64,000 nucleotides of DNA from Amphirosellinia nigrospora. Its lineage: Eukaryota; Ascomycota; Sordariomycetes; Xylariales; Xylariaceae. A program made the position numbers and the translations under genes. The notes under the pieces were generated by a model. The model did not search any database, had not been told where the DNA came from, and was given only the letters and a program-made list of their open reading frames with translations. Location of the stretch: assembly GCA_004123355.1 (NCBI GenBank), contig SCHM01000002.1, positions 6,235,569 to 6,299,568 of the forward strand. Reading direction: 5' to 3'. Shown in pieces: positions 51,727-63,970 of the stretch (positions are counted from its first letter, which is position 1; every line of letters begins with the position of its first letter).

Positions 51727-53152
51727 CTACCAAGAAGGCTGGGTCACCTCTTGTATAGTATACAACCCCTTGGATGTTGATACCTCATGACTTTTGATCT
51801 CGATTTCAGTACTAATCAATATCCCTCCAAAAACGGGTTCTAAGGCTTCCTCGTTGGATTTCCGCCCGCCTTCTATCTTGACTGGTTCTACCTCCGCGAA
51901 GCTTGGATTGCTCACGCTGTCGAATTGGGGGAAAAGAGAACTTGACAATGACATCCGGTAGGCTTCTTGTGGTGATTTCGACGATTTGAGATTCGGATTC
52001 GAGGTTTTTCGCGAGGAAAAAACATTTTCAGCTTTGATCCTAACAATCTGAAGAGAGTACTGATAGGACTTGATTTTCGAAATGCGACGGGAAACGCAGG
52101 AGCACAGAATACAAGCACTGCTGTTGCGACTTCTCCTAAACCCCACATCATGTAGCGAGAATATGCATCGGTTATGTCCGAGGACCTGAAGAGAACGCTT
52201 GCAGACGCAAGTCGGCCACCTGCCAAATGCAAGCCCTAATTTAAGACTCGATTAGCACATGGTAGGCTTAAGCTTATGAAATCGAAGACAATAGGGAACA
52301 GGGGGACTAACAATGCACCCGCGGAGAATACCACCGAGACCCCAATCTTTTGTTTTTTAGTCATAACTAACTTCCAAATAACTATCTGCGGTAGCAGTAG
52401 CATGGAAATATCGGATGTTAGAAGAAAAGCTGCTATGGAAATATTGAATGCATCATAATTGATACAAGTTCCAGGAACAGACGGCCGCCAACTCCGTTCT
52501 CTTGGGGTGCAAGCAAAGTTAACGGTCCAAATCGTAGCCGTATACGATATTGCAATGGCTTAATCATTCCCCAGCATACCCAGTAGAAGTTATTACGATG
52601 TGCTGCAAAGACATGAGAGATTTCGAGAAGAATCATTGTTTTGGCCAAAAGAAGAACGACACAACTGAGCGTCCTCGAGAGCATGGAATACTGCTGCTGT
52701 AAGCGGCCAAGTACTGACCCTTGAGTTTGATGGGGACTTACGTAAAGAAACCATTCCAGATCTTTCACTTTGAGATCCCATTGGTGGACGAAGAACCCAG
52801 CCTCTCGAGGTATTTGGCACAACGCCCAAATTGTTGCAACGAAGAACGGCTAGTTATGTTAGAATTTACAGAAGGGGGGGCAGAAATGGATGGGGTTTGA
52901 TTACAATTGAAATAAGTCCGAGCCCTGAGATTTCATTAGATTACTGTCAGAGCACCTCAAATGTTCTAGGAATAACTAACAATCCTCAATCGTGACTCTT
53001 CTCACGCAAAAGACTTTAGAATAAACCCTCAGTAGGCTTGATAGCGCCACTACTATAACACTGATTCCTATTACCGCGTAGGCTAATCGATTTCCATTGG
53101 GAGGGTTGATGAAGTCGGGGCTGACGCTATGAGGGGGCTCTGCGCGGGTCAT
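51727..53152 (-). CDS. Fungal rhodopsin/PTH11-type integral membrane protein
   Basis: A member of the large fungal family of seven-helix, receptor-like proteins (PTH11-related, rhodopsin-domain). The ATG at 53152 opens exon 1 (to 52981) with NPPNGNRLAYAV and the first helix. Later landmarks are GFFVHQWDLKVKDLEWFLY, LLLAKTMILLE, YWVCWGM, FACTPRERSWRPSVPGTC, NYDAFNIS, MTKKQKIGVSVVFSAG, GRLASASVLFRSSD and WGLGEVATAVLVFCAPAFP. Introns follow RVTIED, WFLY and FSAGAL. A polar tail of about 100 residues is cytosolic by analogy. Frame breaks near 52561, 52225 and 52020 each fit one lost base in A, T or T runs, and the phase into exon 2 is uncertain. The ligand is unknown. Relatives sense surface or host cues in plant pathogens, which is family knowledge and not shown here. 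Confidence 0.85.
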
Positions 53153-54434
53153 TGTCAACCTTGCCAATCAGACCAGCCAGCCCATTTGGTGCCATTGAAA
53201 TAAAATAGTAGGGCGTAAGCAATAGTGTTGATCGTAACTGAAGATGTCGGCTTTGAATTTGTGAAAAGTTGAGATCAGTCCAACAAAACTTTTGTTGACA
53301 GCACTTTAGCGAGAGGAGAAAGAGAAATATGTTCTGGACTTCACATAGATAGCAAAATGCTACTTTGCAACATCTCGCCTCTCAGGGAGGCTGAATAGGG
53401 ATTCCTACCTAAGAGGTCGTTGCCATAAGCAGGGTTAAGGGGTTACTATGGATATCAAGATGGGTACTCAAGGGTAATTCGATGGGCGGTATTCGGTTAC
53501 TTAACATGGCACGCGTTGAACCTCGGGGCTTCATTAGCTGCGTACCCTTGGCATCGGCGTTGGTTACGCGAACAAATTAAAATCTAGAAATATTTTATGA
53601 AGGATAAGATGTGGAGGTTGAGATGGGCGTTTGATAGCCAATCAAGAACGTAATCATCCATGAAACACCAAGGGATAGATGTTTGGAGGCACATATATTG
53701 GAGTTCGTGTAAAGTAAGTATATATTGTGTGTATATATTTATAGGTACTCTTGCCTCAGCTTCAAACATTCTCTCCGCCCTCGCTCGCCCTTGCAGAGCC
53801 TCATGGAGCTATCTCAATACTAATCCAAAACGTGGTACATGACAGTATCTATATTAATTAAGCTGCCAATGATCACTGATGGAAAGTTTGTTCATTTTCT
53901 ATTCTACCAAGATCATACATCATCTTATCCCTTCTCTCTGATATCTCAGCGGAGCGGCTAGTCCCTTGCTACAATCATCGTTGGCTAACTCGTCCCACCA
54001 GAGCAATTTCGCCATGTTCACAGAAAATAGCTCAATTACGAGTAGTCAAGTATTGGTACTTGGGCATATTTCTGGATGTGCTATGTTATCGAACACAACA
54101 TGGTGGGTGGATCTTCATCAAGCTTAAGCCCAATGAATACCAAACAGAACATATTTTTGCGACTCACAATGATGGACTATGCTTAATCTTTAAGCCAGGA
54201 AACATCACAGATAAGGTCTAGAAAGTAGTCAATGTTGCGGCCTTTGTGTTTGAGTAGGCCAGGGTAAGGTACCTTTGGTTGCAGTCTATTAAGAATACTA
54301 TCAATCGAGACTTCTTCAGCTCTCGCATAATTAATGTTTCACGACCACGCCCTACAGTATGTCATGATCAAACACTAGAACCAGTGACTCAAGCAGCTTG
54401 CTTCTTGTTGGTGCTAAAGGGGTCCCTTCTATGA
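53153..54434. other. Intergenic, no gene seen
   Basis: Short frames only. Nothing repeated or structured was noticed. Confidence 0.55.
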
Positions 54435-56407
54435 CTACTCGGAGTCTCCCTCCCTTTCGCTTTCGGTTTCTGTTTCTGCATATGAGAAGTCTGTGTTCCA
54501 GTTGGGCAGCGCATTACTTGCTGCCGAAGAACATGATATGCCTAAAGAATCTATCCGGTTGTCATCAGGATCCCTGGCGCGAACGCCCTTTATATAAATA
54601 TTCACCTTCAATTTTTTCGTAATCCGAAGGACGACGGGACAAATCAGATAATCGTACGGCTCGTCGCGATCTGGTCCCGCCGATGTTGCCCCTAGCTCCT
54701 GAATGTAGCTCTCTAATTTGTATTTGACTACTTCCACGATCTCCGGGACTCCATATTGATGACCGCGCGGCCCGTCTTCAATTGACCTACGGCTCCGGTC
54801 ATCTTCAATTGACCGACGGCTTCGGTCATCATTTGACTGATGGCTTCGATCAGAAGCGTCGTCGTCTTCTTGGGAAGAGTGGGTCGAATCGCTCGTGCTC
54901 TCTTCGTCGGGAAGCAAACGGGTTAGATTATATGGGCGAACCATTATATCCGCCTGGTCCTGTTTAGCGAAAACCAAGGCGAAGCGGTACCCAGAAGGGT
55001 TGGAATATATCAGCGCGAAGATTACTCCTTCTCGCTCGCTTATGTTGAGAAGCCACCGAGTACGCAGGTCATACGTAGTAGGTGGAACTAGAACGAGAGT
55101 CTGGAGCTGAAACTCGGATGGAAATTTGAGAAGATTCTTGCCAAGTAGGATCTCCGTCTGAGTTTCTGGGTCCGATAAGGGCTTTTTCTTGATATATATT
55201 GTCTTGGTGTGAGACTTTAAATAGTCAATATCTGGTACTGGAATGCGAACAGCGAGAGCGCAGTCCCCCTGATTCCTACAATAAAGGCTGTCACCCCAGC
55301 GTCGTAAGACTAGGCCCAGGGTATCGCCGCCCCAACCTCGCCAGCGAAAGCCGAATAGAGCCAAAACTACAGGCTCCTTGATCTTGACCTTGTTGACAAA
55401 CGCACCAGATGTGAGTTCTATAATAGGCACCGTGGCGCGAATCGTTCCGCTCTGGAGTGTGGGAGCATCGCCGGCCAGATCAGGCCAGCCTGGGTTCATC
55501 TCGAGCAAATCCCCTTCTCCATAGTGGAGAGCCTCGAGGCCTAAGATCTCCAATGGAATCTTCACTTTACATATTGGTCCATCCAGCGGTAAGGATGCGA
55601 TTGTGCTCTCCTTTAGAAAGGCGCCAAAAATGGTAGGATCATATTTGTTGTTGAAGATTTCTTGTTGGAGCCGCATAAATGCCCCTGTCCTCTTTCGCCG
55701 TAGAGTAGTGGCATGTTTACGCCGAAAATGCCGAGGAGGCAGTAAGCACTATCTTCTTCTCGAGTTGTCTTCCGGGACTGCGCCCAGCTCATTTTCTCTG
55801 CCACAGTGGCGCTGGTCAACGGCAGGGTCGTGTCAATATATTTCTTGTAAATGTTGTAACGCGTTCAAGAGTGGAAGCAAGGTCAAATTTGTTCCCTATC
55901 ACATTCCACTGGGAGTCATAAAAAATCATATCGCGAGGTGCTAGCAGTTCTTGAAGCGTCCAACCACGAGTAATCCATCGACATGCCCGAAAGAGACGGT
56001 ATGTCGAGGTAGCCTCTTCGAGTAGTACATCGGCGAGGTAAGTGTAACAAACCGTGGCATTTTCGTACCAATGGAACATCGAGTTGATAGCCTCGGATAG
56101 TTCAGAACTGCTCTTCTTGTCGATGCAGCAACTAAGAGACTTATAAGTTAGTTGTTAAGGAAGTATCATAGCGTAAGGTCGCCGCAGAATCTTACGTGTC
56201 GACCCACGCCCAGTCTATATTATCCTTTACAGCTTGTTCGCAAGTCAGCTGAATCTTCCGGTATCCCTTCTTCTTCCTACCTAACCCCCTTGACATTTCC
56301 TGGAACGTCACTTCCTCTTCGTCCCATGTATGAGAAAGAATAGCGTAGCCAGGCGTATCTCCGACGAACTCCTTAAGCTCGAGAGAGTTGACATTGATAA
56401 GCCACAT
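54435..56407 (-). CDS. HET-domain protein with long variable C-terminus
   Basis: HET domains (PF06985) occur in proteins that trigger cell death when genetically different hyphae fuse. Exon 1 is 56407-56196, starting MWLINVNSLELKEF, the intron is 56195-56132, and exon 2 runs to 54435. The domain's conserved pieces are GYAILSHTW, WAWVDTCCIDK, SEAINSMFHWYENATVCYTY, TRGWTLQELLAPRDMIFYD, and further on EKMSWAQSRKTTREEDSAYC with LLGIFGVNMPLLYGER. About 410 residues follow without a known domain. They include a short tandem DDRSRRSIE repeat and an acidic Glu/Ser end. No NACHT or WD40 part is seen. Two one-base losses (near 55855 and 55683, the second in a G run) break the frame. Confidence 0.88.
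54775..54852. repeat. 27-bp coding minisatellite in the HET gene
   Basis: Two good copies (54775-54801 and 54802-54828) and a third, shorter diverged one encode DRSRRSIED-type units on the minus strand. A period divisible by three keeps the frame, so copy number could vary between strains. Confidence 0.8.
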
Positions 56408-58938
56408 TTCAAGTGCTTCTAGTCGAGACCCACAGAGGCAGAAGATATTTATCTCCTGAATCAATGATATTAGACAAAGTTCGGCCCCTCAACTACAGCA
56501 GAAGCGATCAGATGATAGATAGGCTCAAGTGACTATGTTCTGTGGTTTAGATGTTTCTTTTGGTGGCAGTGTATTGGCAGTATACACATGTATACCTCCT
56601 AGATACCCCTCCTTTTACCAAGACCGCCTAACTTAGGTAGGCAGGTTAGTAGGTTATCGGGGTTCTAACTGCGCACTCCTAAATATCTACCCATAAGTAA
56701 CTAGGTCCCTAGGTATCTATGATTACTCTCACTATCATGTCTGAAACCTGAACCAATTGAAGGATATAAGATTAGCCAGACTCATGGTGGCGAGTTGTCG
56801 TACTGTATGATAAAATAAACTTGTGCTCTACTCTCCTGTTTATAATGGCAATGAAAAGGAGTTAGCAATAGATTCTACCTCTAGCGAGCGGGTACCTTAG
56901 GTACCTAGGTACTTAGTAGAGCTCAACACTTTGCTGTGGTGATGTGCCCCTCTTTTCGCCGTAGCTCGGTTCAAGCCGAACATGCAGGTAACAGTAGCAT
57001 GAGAGCATGAACCCAAGAAATTTGTCCTCAAGCGGGCCCGCCACCATCAAGCGACAAGGGGCAATATCAGCAGAGCTTGAGTAATGTAATTGTGTACAAT
57101 CTACGAAAGATGTTGCGAACTCGGCGTAAGAAATTCATTCTAAGCTGACACTTTACCTAGAGGTATATGTATCTGCTTACCTTTATGCTGTCACATAACA
57201 TTCGTCACTCCGCCTTTCATTCAGTAGGACTACTCGGGTATCCTGTCTTGGAATCCATCACGCCATTGTTTTCAAGGCCGTGAACGGGAGGGGCCGTGGC
57301 CAGCCCCTAGCCATGCAGGGAGTGCTACTTATGCCGATATAATGTGGTGAAATATTCAATTGGGGACACTTTTGCAACCATGCATCTCTGGATTAGGGAT
57401 TTCCGGCCCCTAATTGCCATATCAGGAGCATACTCAAGGGGGCCCTTTGGCAATACCACTGTGCCTGATCTAGAGTATGGTGGCCGGCGATGAACACTGG
57501 GCCTTATGCAGAGGAGGCGCATTGGCAACATCCAATCATCAACGTCGTCTAAAGCGATATTATATACTCAATACCACGTATAGTACCAATGCTATGCAGG
57601 CAGCAAGTAAGCTACGTCCTTACAGGACTATCTGAGTCAGCTGAAGGTACTATAGACTGATGGACGGTCAAGGCCAGACCTTGAAGGAGCGAACCGATCT
57701 GACAAGTCGAATATACAATCGTGGAGGTCGGGCCAATCAATCTCGCAGGATGCTCGGGTGAGCGACGTGTCGTAACCCGAAGGCCATGCGAGAACGGTTG
57801 CCTTAGCGACGTTACGGAGATGCGACGCTGATACTTGTACGTGGATGAATGGCTGGCGAGGCTGGTAACGAATAGCCCAACCCTCTGCTTATTGTTCGGG
57901 TAAGCGCCACGCAGCGAGGCAGATCACCTTAGGTAGCACGTACGTACGGTAGGCGCCGGTCTCGCATGATACGGATACTCTACCTTTAGTGGCATACGGT
58001 GTTCATGTGGGAACGTAACACAGCGACCATGATATTCAGCCTTCAACGTTGGGGAATGGCACTCGACAACAACTGTTTTGATCTCCATTGCCGTCCCAAC
58101 TTCTCTCTTTGTACGCGCGGTTCCTGTGCGGTCGGTCATCCAAGTGAATATTCGAGAGTATGATTTCTTACTGTGAGCGTGACGCGAATCCACAAGTAAG
58201 AGATCGTCATCGCAAACCATTTCCCTTCCTGGATGCCAAGCCTCGTGATCTACAACGACCTACGTCCATCATACAAGCCCCTCACTCCTCGCCCAGTATT
58301 GCCTCCCGGAGCTAACTTGCGCAAAAATCCTTACTCTGTTAGATTCATTGTATATGCTCACTCTTTTAACGTAGTAAAGGCGAATTGTGAGCCACTCAAT
58401 AGGTCCCCAATAAGCGGATAGCGTGTGATAGTAAATACGAGATACTAAACGTCTTGGCGCATATCCCGAGCAAATGGCACGATGGCCAGGGTTTAGTTCG
58501 CAACGTAGCATACCAATGGGACGGGGCAAAATTTTTTGAGGGATAATTCATGTTTTATTCTATCTGTTGAAAGCAGTCTTGCGACTGCCACTACCTGGTA
58601 TCGTCATTGAAAAGGAGTGCGCTGTTTGTCATGACCACCGGCCGATGAATCGAAAAACGCCGTCTGCCCGTTTGGTCCGTCCCCCACCCCCATAAATCCT
58701 CTGGCATTAACCCGTATCATGAGTTTTTTCGTCCCAAAAAATGTGCAAGCGTCGTTGAATTCGTATCAGAGTCTTCCAGATTAGAAGACCTCATTAAAGG
58801 AGTGACCAGAAATATTAAATCCTCCACTAATAGCCGCCGATTGCGAGATCCCATTAAGGGACCTTAGTATCCCGTTCTTCTCTCTAATTCCATCACTCCG
58901 TTTTCTGTTGATGTAACCATAAATTCTTCACGATCCAC
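56408..58938. other. 2.5-kb intergenic region
   Basis: No gene is supported. It contains short CCTAGGTACC-type strings (for example 56890-56925, TACCTTAGGTACCTAGGTAC) and TAGGTAGGCAGG at 56636, motifs scattered between genes in some ascomycete genomes. The 3' flank of the wall-protein gene lies at its right end. Confidence 0.5.
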
Positions 58939-59908
58939 TTATAGCGCCAGGGCGACAATGGCAGCAGCAATCAGGGCGCCAACCGGACCAACCTTGGCAG
59001 CCGCACCCGTGGGAACGGTAACGGGGCCGGTGGTGGTTGGGGGCTGCCGGGAGTGGTGCTCGGACCCGGGTATGAGCCACCCGGGTACGATGAAGTGCCA
59101 CCTGGGAGGTAGGTTGGCGTGGGCGTGACCGTGACGAAAGTCGTCGAGTTAACTGGGTAGGTAGTTGTCAAAATAGGGTATGTCAGAGGGGTAGTGACAA
59201 CCGTGGTGGAATAAGTAGGAGTTTCGGTTGGGTAAGTAGGAGTCTCCGTAGGATACGTGGGAGTCTCGGTGGGATAAGTAGGCGTTTCCGTAGGGTAGGT
59301 AGGTGTCTCCGTGGGATAGGAGGAAGGCGTCCAAGTAGGGTATGACACCGTCGGGTACGATGTGGGATACCAAGTAGGGGTTTCGGTTGGGTAAGTAGGC
59401 GTCAAAGTAGGGTAGGATGTGGGAGTCTCCGTGGGGTAAGAGGAAGGCGTCCAAGTAGGGTACGAGGTGGGAGTCTCAGTAGGGTATGAGGTGGGAGTCT
59501 CCGTGGGGTAAGAGGAAGGCGTCCAAGTAGGGTACGAAGTAGGAGTTTCCGTAGGGTACGAAGTGGGAGTCTCCGTAGGGTATGAGGTAGGAGTCTCCGT
59601 AGGGTATGAGGTAGGAGTCTCCGTGGGTATGAAGTAGGAGTCTCCGTGGGGTACGAGGTAGGAGTCTCCGTGGGATAGGAGGTAGGAGTCTCAGTAGGAT
59701 AAGAGGTAGGAGTCTCAGTAGGATAAGAGGTAGGAGTTTCCGTGGGATAAGTGGGAGTCTCCGTAGGATAAGTTGGCGTCTCCGTAGGGTAGGTAGGCGT
59801 CTCCGTGGGATATGTCACAGGATACTCGGACGAGGAAACTGGGTAACCTCCGGCGTTCACATTCGCAAACAGCGCAGCGGCTGGGGCCAATGTCTGAGTG
59901 AACTTCAT
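58939..59908 (-). CDS. GPI-anchored cell-wall protein with YPTETPT tandem repeats
   Basis: The signal peptide MKFTQTLAPAAALFANVNA is followed by GGYPVSSSEYPV and then about 27 units of seven or eight residues. Early units are YPTETPT, then YPTETPTS, with YPTWTPSS variants later and again YPTETPT. A Thr/Val/Pro-rich stretch and SSYPGGSYPGPS follow. The end AAKVGPVGALIAAAIVALAL, directly before the stop, is a typical GPI-attachment tail. The expected product is a heavily O-mannosylated, extended wall protein of about 323 residues, an adhesin-like or structural spacer. No ligand-binding head domain is present. Two one-base losses (near 59625 in GGGG and near 59040 in a C run) break the frame. 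Upstream and downstream of them the repeat and the anchor are perfectly kept, so the gene is probably intact. Confidence 0.87.
59201..59817 (-). repeat. 21/24-bp tandem repeat array coding YPTETPT(S)
   Basis: A near-continuous array of 21-bp and 24-bp units. On the plus strand each reads GGAGTCTCCGT(A/G)GG(A/G)TA with AGT or GAGGT spacers. Sub-blocks of several units, such as the one with GGCGTCCAAGTAGGGTA, are themselves duplicated (about 59328, 59448 and 59520). This indicates larger-scale slippage or unequal exchange. Confidence 0.85.
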
Positions 59909-62900
59909 GGTGATAGATTCTTTGACGATTAAGATTAATAGTAATAGGTAGTTGTGTTTTTCAAGCGAGGACCGAAGCGAGTGGTCGGGTTGGTTTGAAC
60001 GATTGCGATGTCGACGAACTACGACAAACGATCTGGATAGCGACTGTGAGGAGCGATTATATACTGGATGAGAGAGAGATTTATTTCCAAAACATGAGTC
60101 CTTGCCCGGCTACCTATATACTTATTTGTTTTCAAGGGGGCTGGCTGGCGACCAACTCGGTGGGTTGTGGCGAGATAATCATCCTGGCTTAGATCTACGA
60201 CTAATCCCTGACCACCCTCTTTGTTTCTAGGGTGATAGTGCATGCGGCCGAGACAGAGGAACAAAGCCACCCTGGTAGCCTCAACTCGCCATGGATCACA
60301 GTACAGTAGCAGTGCTAACGGCAGCATCGTATGTGGCAATCTTTCAGATCAAGCCAAGGAACCGAAACCCCCCGCTCCCACTACCAGCTTTGGCCAAACC
60401 CTGCATAGAAGCATTGCCATCTTGGGGGATTCTCAAGATACTTACCTGCCGCTGACTGGAGCACTGAAATGGCGTACTGTAGGGACTGTGGAAGGCGCCA
60501 ACCACCTCAGCCAACGTTGCATTAGCAGCATGATCTCCGTATTGCCGAGTGAATACCCAACTTCGAAGGAGTACCTAGGAGCGAATGGCGGGCCGATGAG
60601 TGAAAGAGATCCATCGTCATGGCTCCATGGTAATACGAGGTCACGGCTTACCGAACTGCTTATCCCGGGAGGTTGGGTTAACGAGGTACCTGCTACATGG
60701 CTCTGGCGGGGCCGCTCCTGGAAGATGGACGAACGATGATCTTGCGGGCAGATATCGTTGAGAGTATATTGTTGGCAGGGCTGTGACGGGCAGAGCAACT
60801 CGCAACGGAGTAGGTTGGACGGGCGATGGGCTTTGTTGGCGTTAGCTGCATGGCCGAAGTCCAACATAGGCTACAAAGGTTCTGCAAAGGTTCTGCAGGT
60901 AGCACCACAGAAGTTGGATACGTCATATTAGGCTATCGACTTTCGCTTTTTGGCCTAGGGCGGGAGCTGACCAGCAGAGGATTCTGGTGCCAGACGATGC
61001 TGTTCTGCGCTGGCCAAAGGCTCTTGGCCGCTTTCGGGGCCAGATACAACGCCGCTACCGACAGTGCCGAGTCACAAACCTCGTGTATGCTCGTGTTGCC
61101 CTAGCAATGTCTTGGCTCCGACGGTTCATTGGCTCCGTGGCCCATCCGCTCGAGTACGTCATTGGATGGCCCGATTCGCCAAAGGACGATGGTCATACAA
61201 TCAACCAATCAATACCCGACGTCAACGCGATAGTGCACCGCAGGAAGCTTAAAGAAGCTGATTGAGAGGTGCGCCACTGTCTCAATGGGCAGCATATGGC
61301 GCTGGATACGTGTACCGAGTAGGTATTAAGGGAAAGAAAAAAAAAACCAGCAAAGGTATCTACCTAATCCGCGGAGGTTAGGCAAGTGAATGTGGGGCGA
61401 TTCTTCGAAATCATGGCGCAATGGCTGGGCAGTGGACCTGGGCAGTGCAACTAGACGTAGGTGCATGCAGATAGGAGGTATGTATTCATTATTCATTACA
61501 TACATACGATGCATTTATGCCGCTTCCATGAACGTTGGCGGGTCGGTCCAGAGATCGGATGGACCCGACCCGTTGACCTGGACCTGGACCAACCGTTCCA
61601 TCCATGTGCCAGACAATTAGGTACCCAGAACAACATCTCAACTGGGAAACCTTACTTAGAGTATACGATGTCTAATTTTAACCACATTTCGACCTTCAGC
61701 CCAGGAACACGCTCGTAGCTGTCTCGTATAGGTGTATTAGTCTATCACATGCCACGAATGACTAACAAATGATACGATTTTGCTTTACACCTTCCACTGG
61801 AATTCGTATATTCCATTCCATATTTTTGTTTAGAGCACTGGGTGGTCTCTTTCGCTCTCACGACACATTATTTTGACTGTCTTTGAAGACTACTAGCGAT
61901 TTTAACGGGCACTTTCTAGCCTAGCCAATCATGACATACGCTCATTCCCCTTTGCCCTTTTTTCTTGGGGAAATCGGCTTTGCCTACTGTTTTTACGAGA
62001 ACGAGGATATCGTTAGCTCCGCTCGTCTTCAGAATTAGACTTTTGGTATTAGTTGAATTCCAAGGTTTGGGCGCCACTTGTGCAACTATGCCATATATTT
62101 AGTTACCGGTGTATTCATTGACTCAGCCACACAAGCTCGCCACGTCCGGACATGAGCCACCACACCAGACACAGCCACAGTGTTTCTATGACAAATTGTT
62201 TACTGACAATTAGGTATTCATACTACTGTACACAGACCTGTACACAGACCTGTACATAGGTAGTCTTCAACTTGAGATGATGCTTACCTCGGCACAGATG
62301 ACACCGGCAACTGAAGGCCAAACTTGAAAAGTGCTGTCATCATTCGACACTCCACTCATCAATCAGAGAGAGTGATGATGCTGTCATACATACAACCGCA
62401 CAAATTGAATTGCCTCACCGGGATCAGAGATGGCGGGATTTTGTCGGAGCCTATCTTTAAACGAAATATCACGAAACTAAAGATTGCCACAATCCCCGAT
62501 CGATCTCTCTATGTCCTAACGTAGGTAATGTGAGGCATTTTAGGTAGGTTGCCACCAATTAGCTTGGTTTGATATCCATAACAAGCAGCTACTAAGAGCT
62601 TTCAGCAGAGTGGAAATCCGCTTGACACCAAAAAAAAGTTTTTTATCTACAGTAGGTTAAGATTTTCACAAGACCGGTTCCCATCAAGAACTCGCCTCGT
62701 TCTCATGGTGGACATACTGAGACGTCAACCCAGAGGGAACCAGCCGAGGTTAATAGGCCAGCATTTGGTGGCCTCTACATGGTACCTGACAACGACGACA
62801 CACTACCTCCTTCTCGACAGTTGCTATTGCCCCGAAGATCTCCATGAGCTGGCCTGCAAGCCTTGCACGTTCAGTAAGAGCTCACTCTAAATCGCATAGT

Positions 62901-63970
62901 ACTGCTCGTTGATGCCAAGGTACCAGGAGACAGCGCTGCCCCACGCTTATCTAGATAGCGTATACCAACCCAAAATCTAGGCACGCCTCCAATAGGTCAT
63001 CCTTGCGTGCTTCGATCACCTTCACCTCCGATTATTGTCCGCCGCCAGTTACTTAAGCACAGGGATCTTAATTGTATGGCCCGCAACTCTGCCACGATCT
63101 AAAGTGCAAGACCGAAGCGAAAAGAAAATTTCTTCCTCTGTGACGTCGCACCTCTGTTTTTTTTACAGCCTATTCTTTCAGACGATAGATTTAGCAAGGC
63201 TGCTAAAGAAATCGCCCTCATTAATTACCCGTCTTCTTCGACCCAGTTCAAAACGCCGAGTATCCGTGGAGGCCTGCGATTCAGCTGAATAGTAATACTC
63301 TTTTATTGGGGTTGCCAGCGTTGTTGCCAATTATAGAGAGCTGAGACACGCACACCAGCTCCCCAGCCACAGGTAAAGCCGATGACGAAAGTCCATGAGA
63401 AGCTGTGTTGGTTGTCAGGGACTCTAGACACATTTCCTGTCACTCAAGTTATCAATCACACGTGTTTGCTAAGACATGTGCAACTTGATCCAGCGCAACG
63501 GTTTTGTTCCGGTGACTAAAGTCAATGGCCACGCACACCTGCAAGGCACCAACGTCTAGATGACGGATCTAATCGCGCTGCCGAACTTTCATTGGCTGGA
63601 GTTGTCCCGTCCTGCCAGGAACCAGGCACGAAGGGACCAAATAACCGCAACGCTGACCAATCGGAGTATACAATATTGTCGCCATCAACACCTAAGTAGA
63701 CGGTGAACCCTGTCGTCCGACCCTGTTTAAAAGAGAAGAGAAGAGATGTCAGAAGAAAGGAGAAAAGTCGTTCTGCCGACCACGCTTTGCATCCCACCCT
63801 CTTCCCTCCAATAGTCCCGGTGTAGTGCCTCTTCCGTCCCCCTCATCGCGTACCTATTTAGCACACATGAAAAAAACTTCTGCCGCATCTTAATCCTGCC
63901 TAGATCCTTCCCGCACTTCCGGTCCTGGCTGATCGCGTCAGCCCTAAACGGGCACTATTAAGTATTGGAA
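59909..63970. other. 4-kb region without a recognisable gene
   Basis: Several overlapping frames of 60 to 165 codons on both strands around 60240-61260 lack motifs, splice logic and homology that I recognise. A 12-bp TGTACACAGACC unit occurs twice plus part at 62227-62256. Part of the region may be the long promoter of the next gene to the right. Confidence 0.45.
60056..60064 (-). promoter_or_regulatory. TATA-like box of the wall-protein gene
   Basis: GTATATAAT on the minus strand, about 150 bases upstream of the ATG at 59908. Confidence 0.4.

Noticed and set aside
60242-60867. Overlapping frames of 165 (plus) and 141 (minus) codons
   Set aside because: Neither has motifs, a signal or intron structure. 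Opposing long frames in GC-rich DNA are common by chance.
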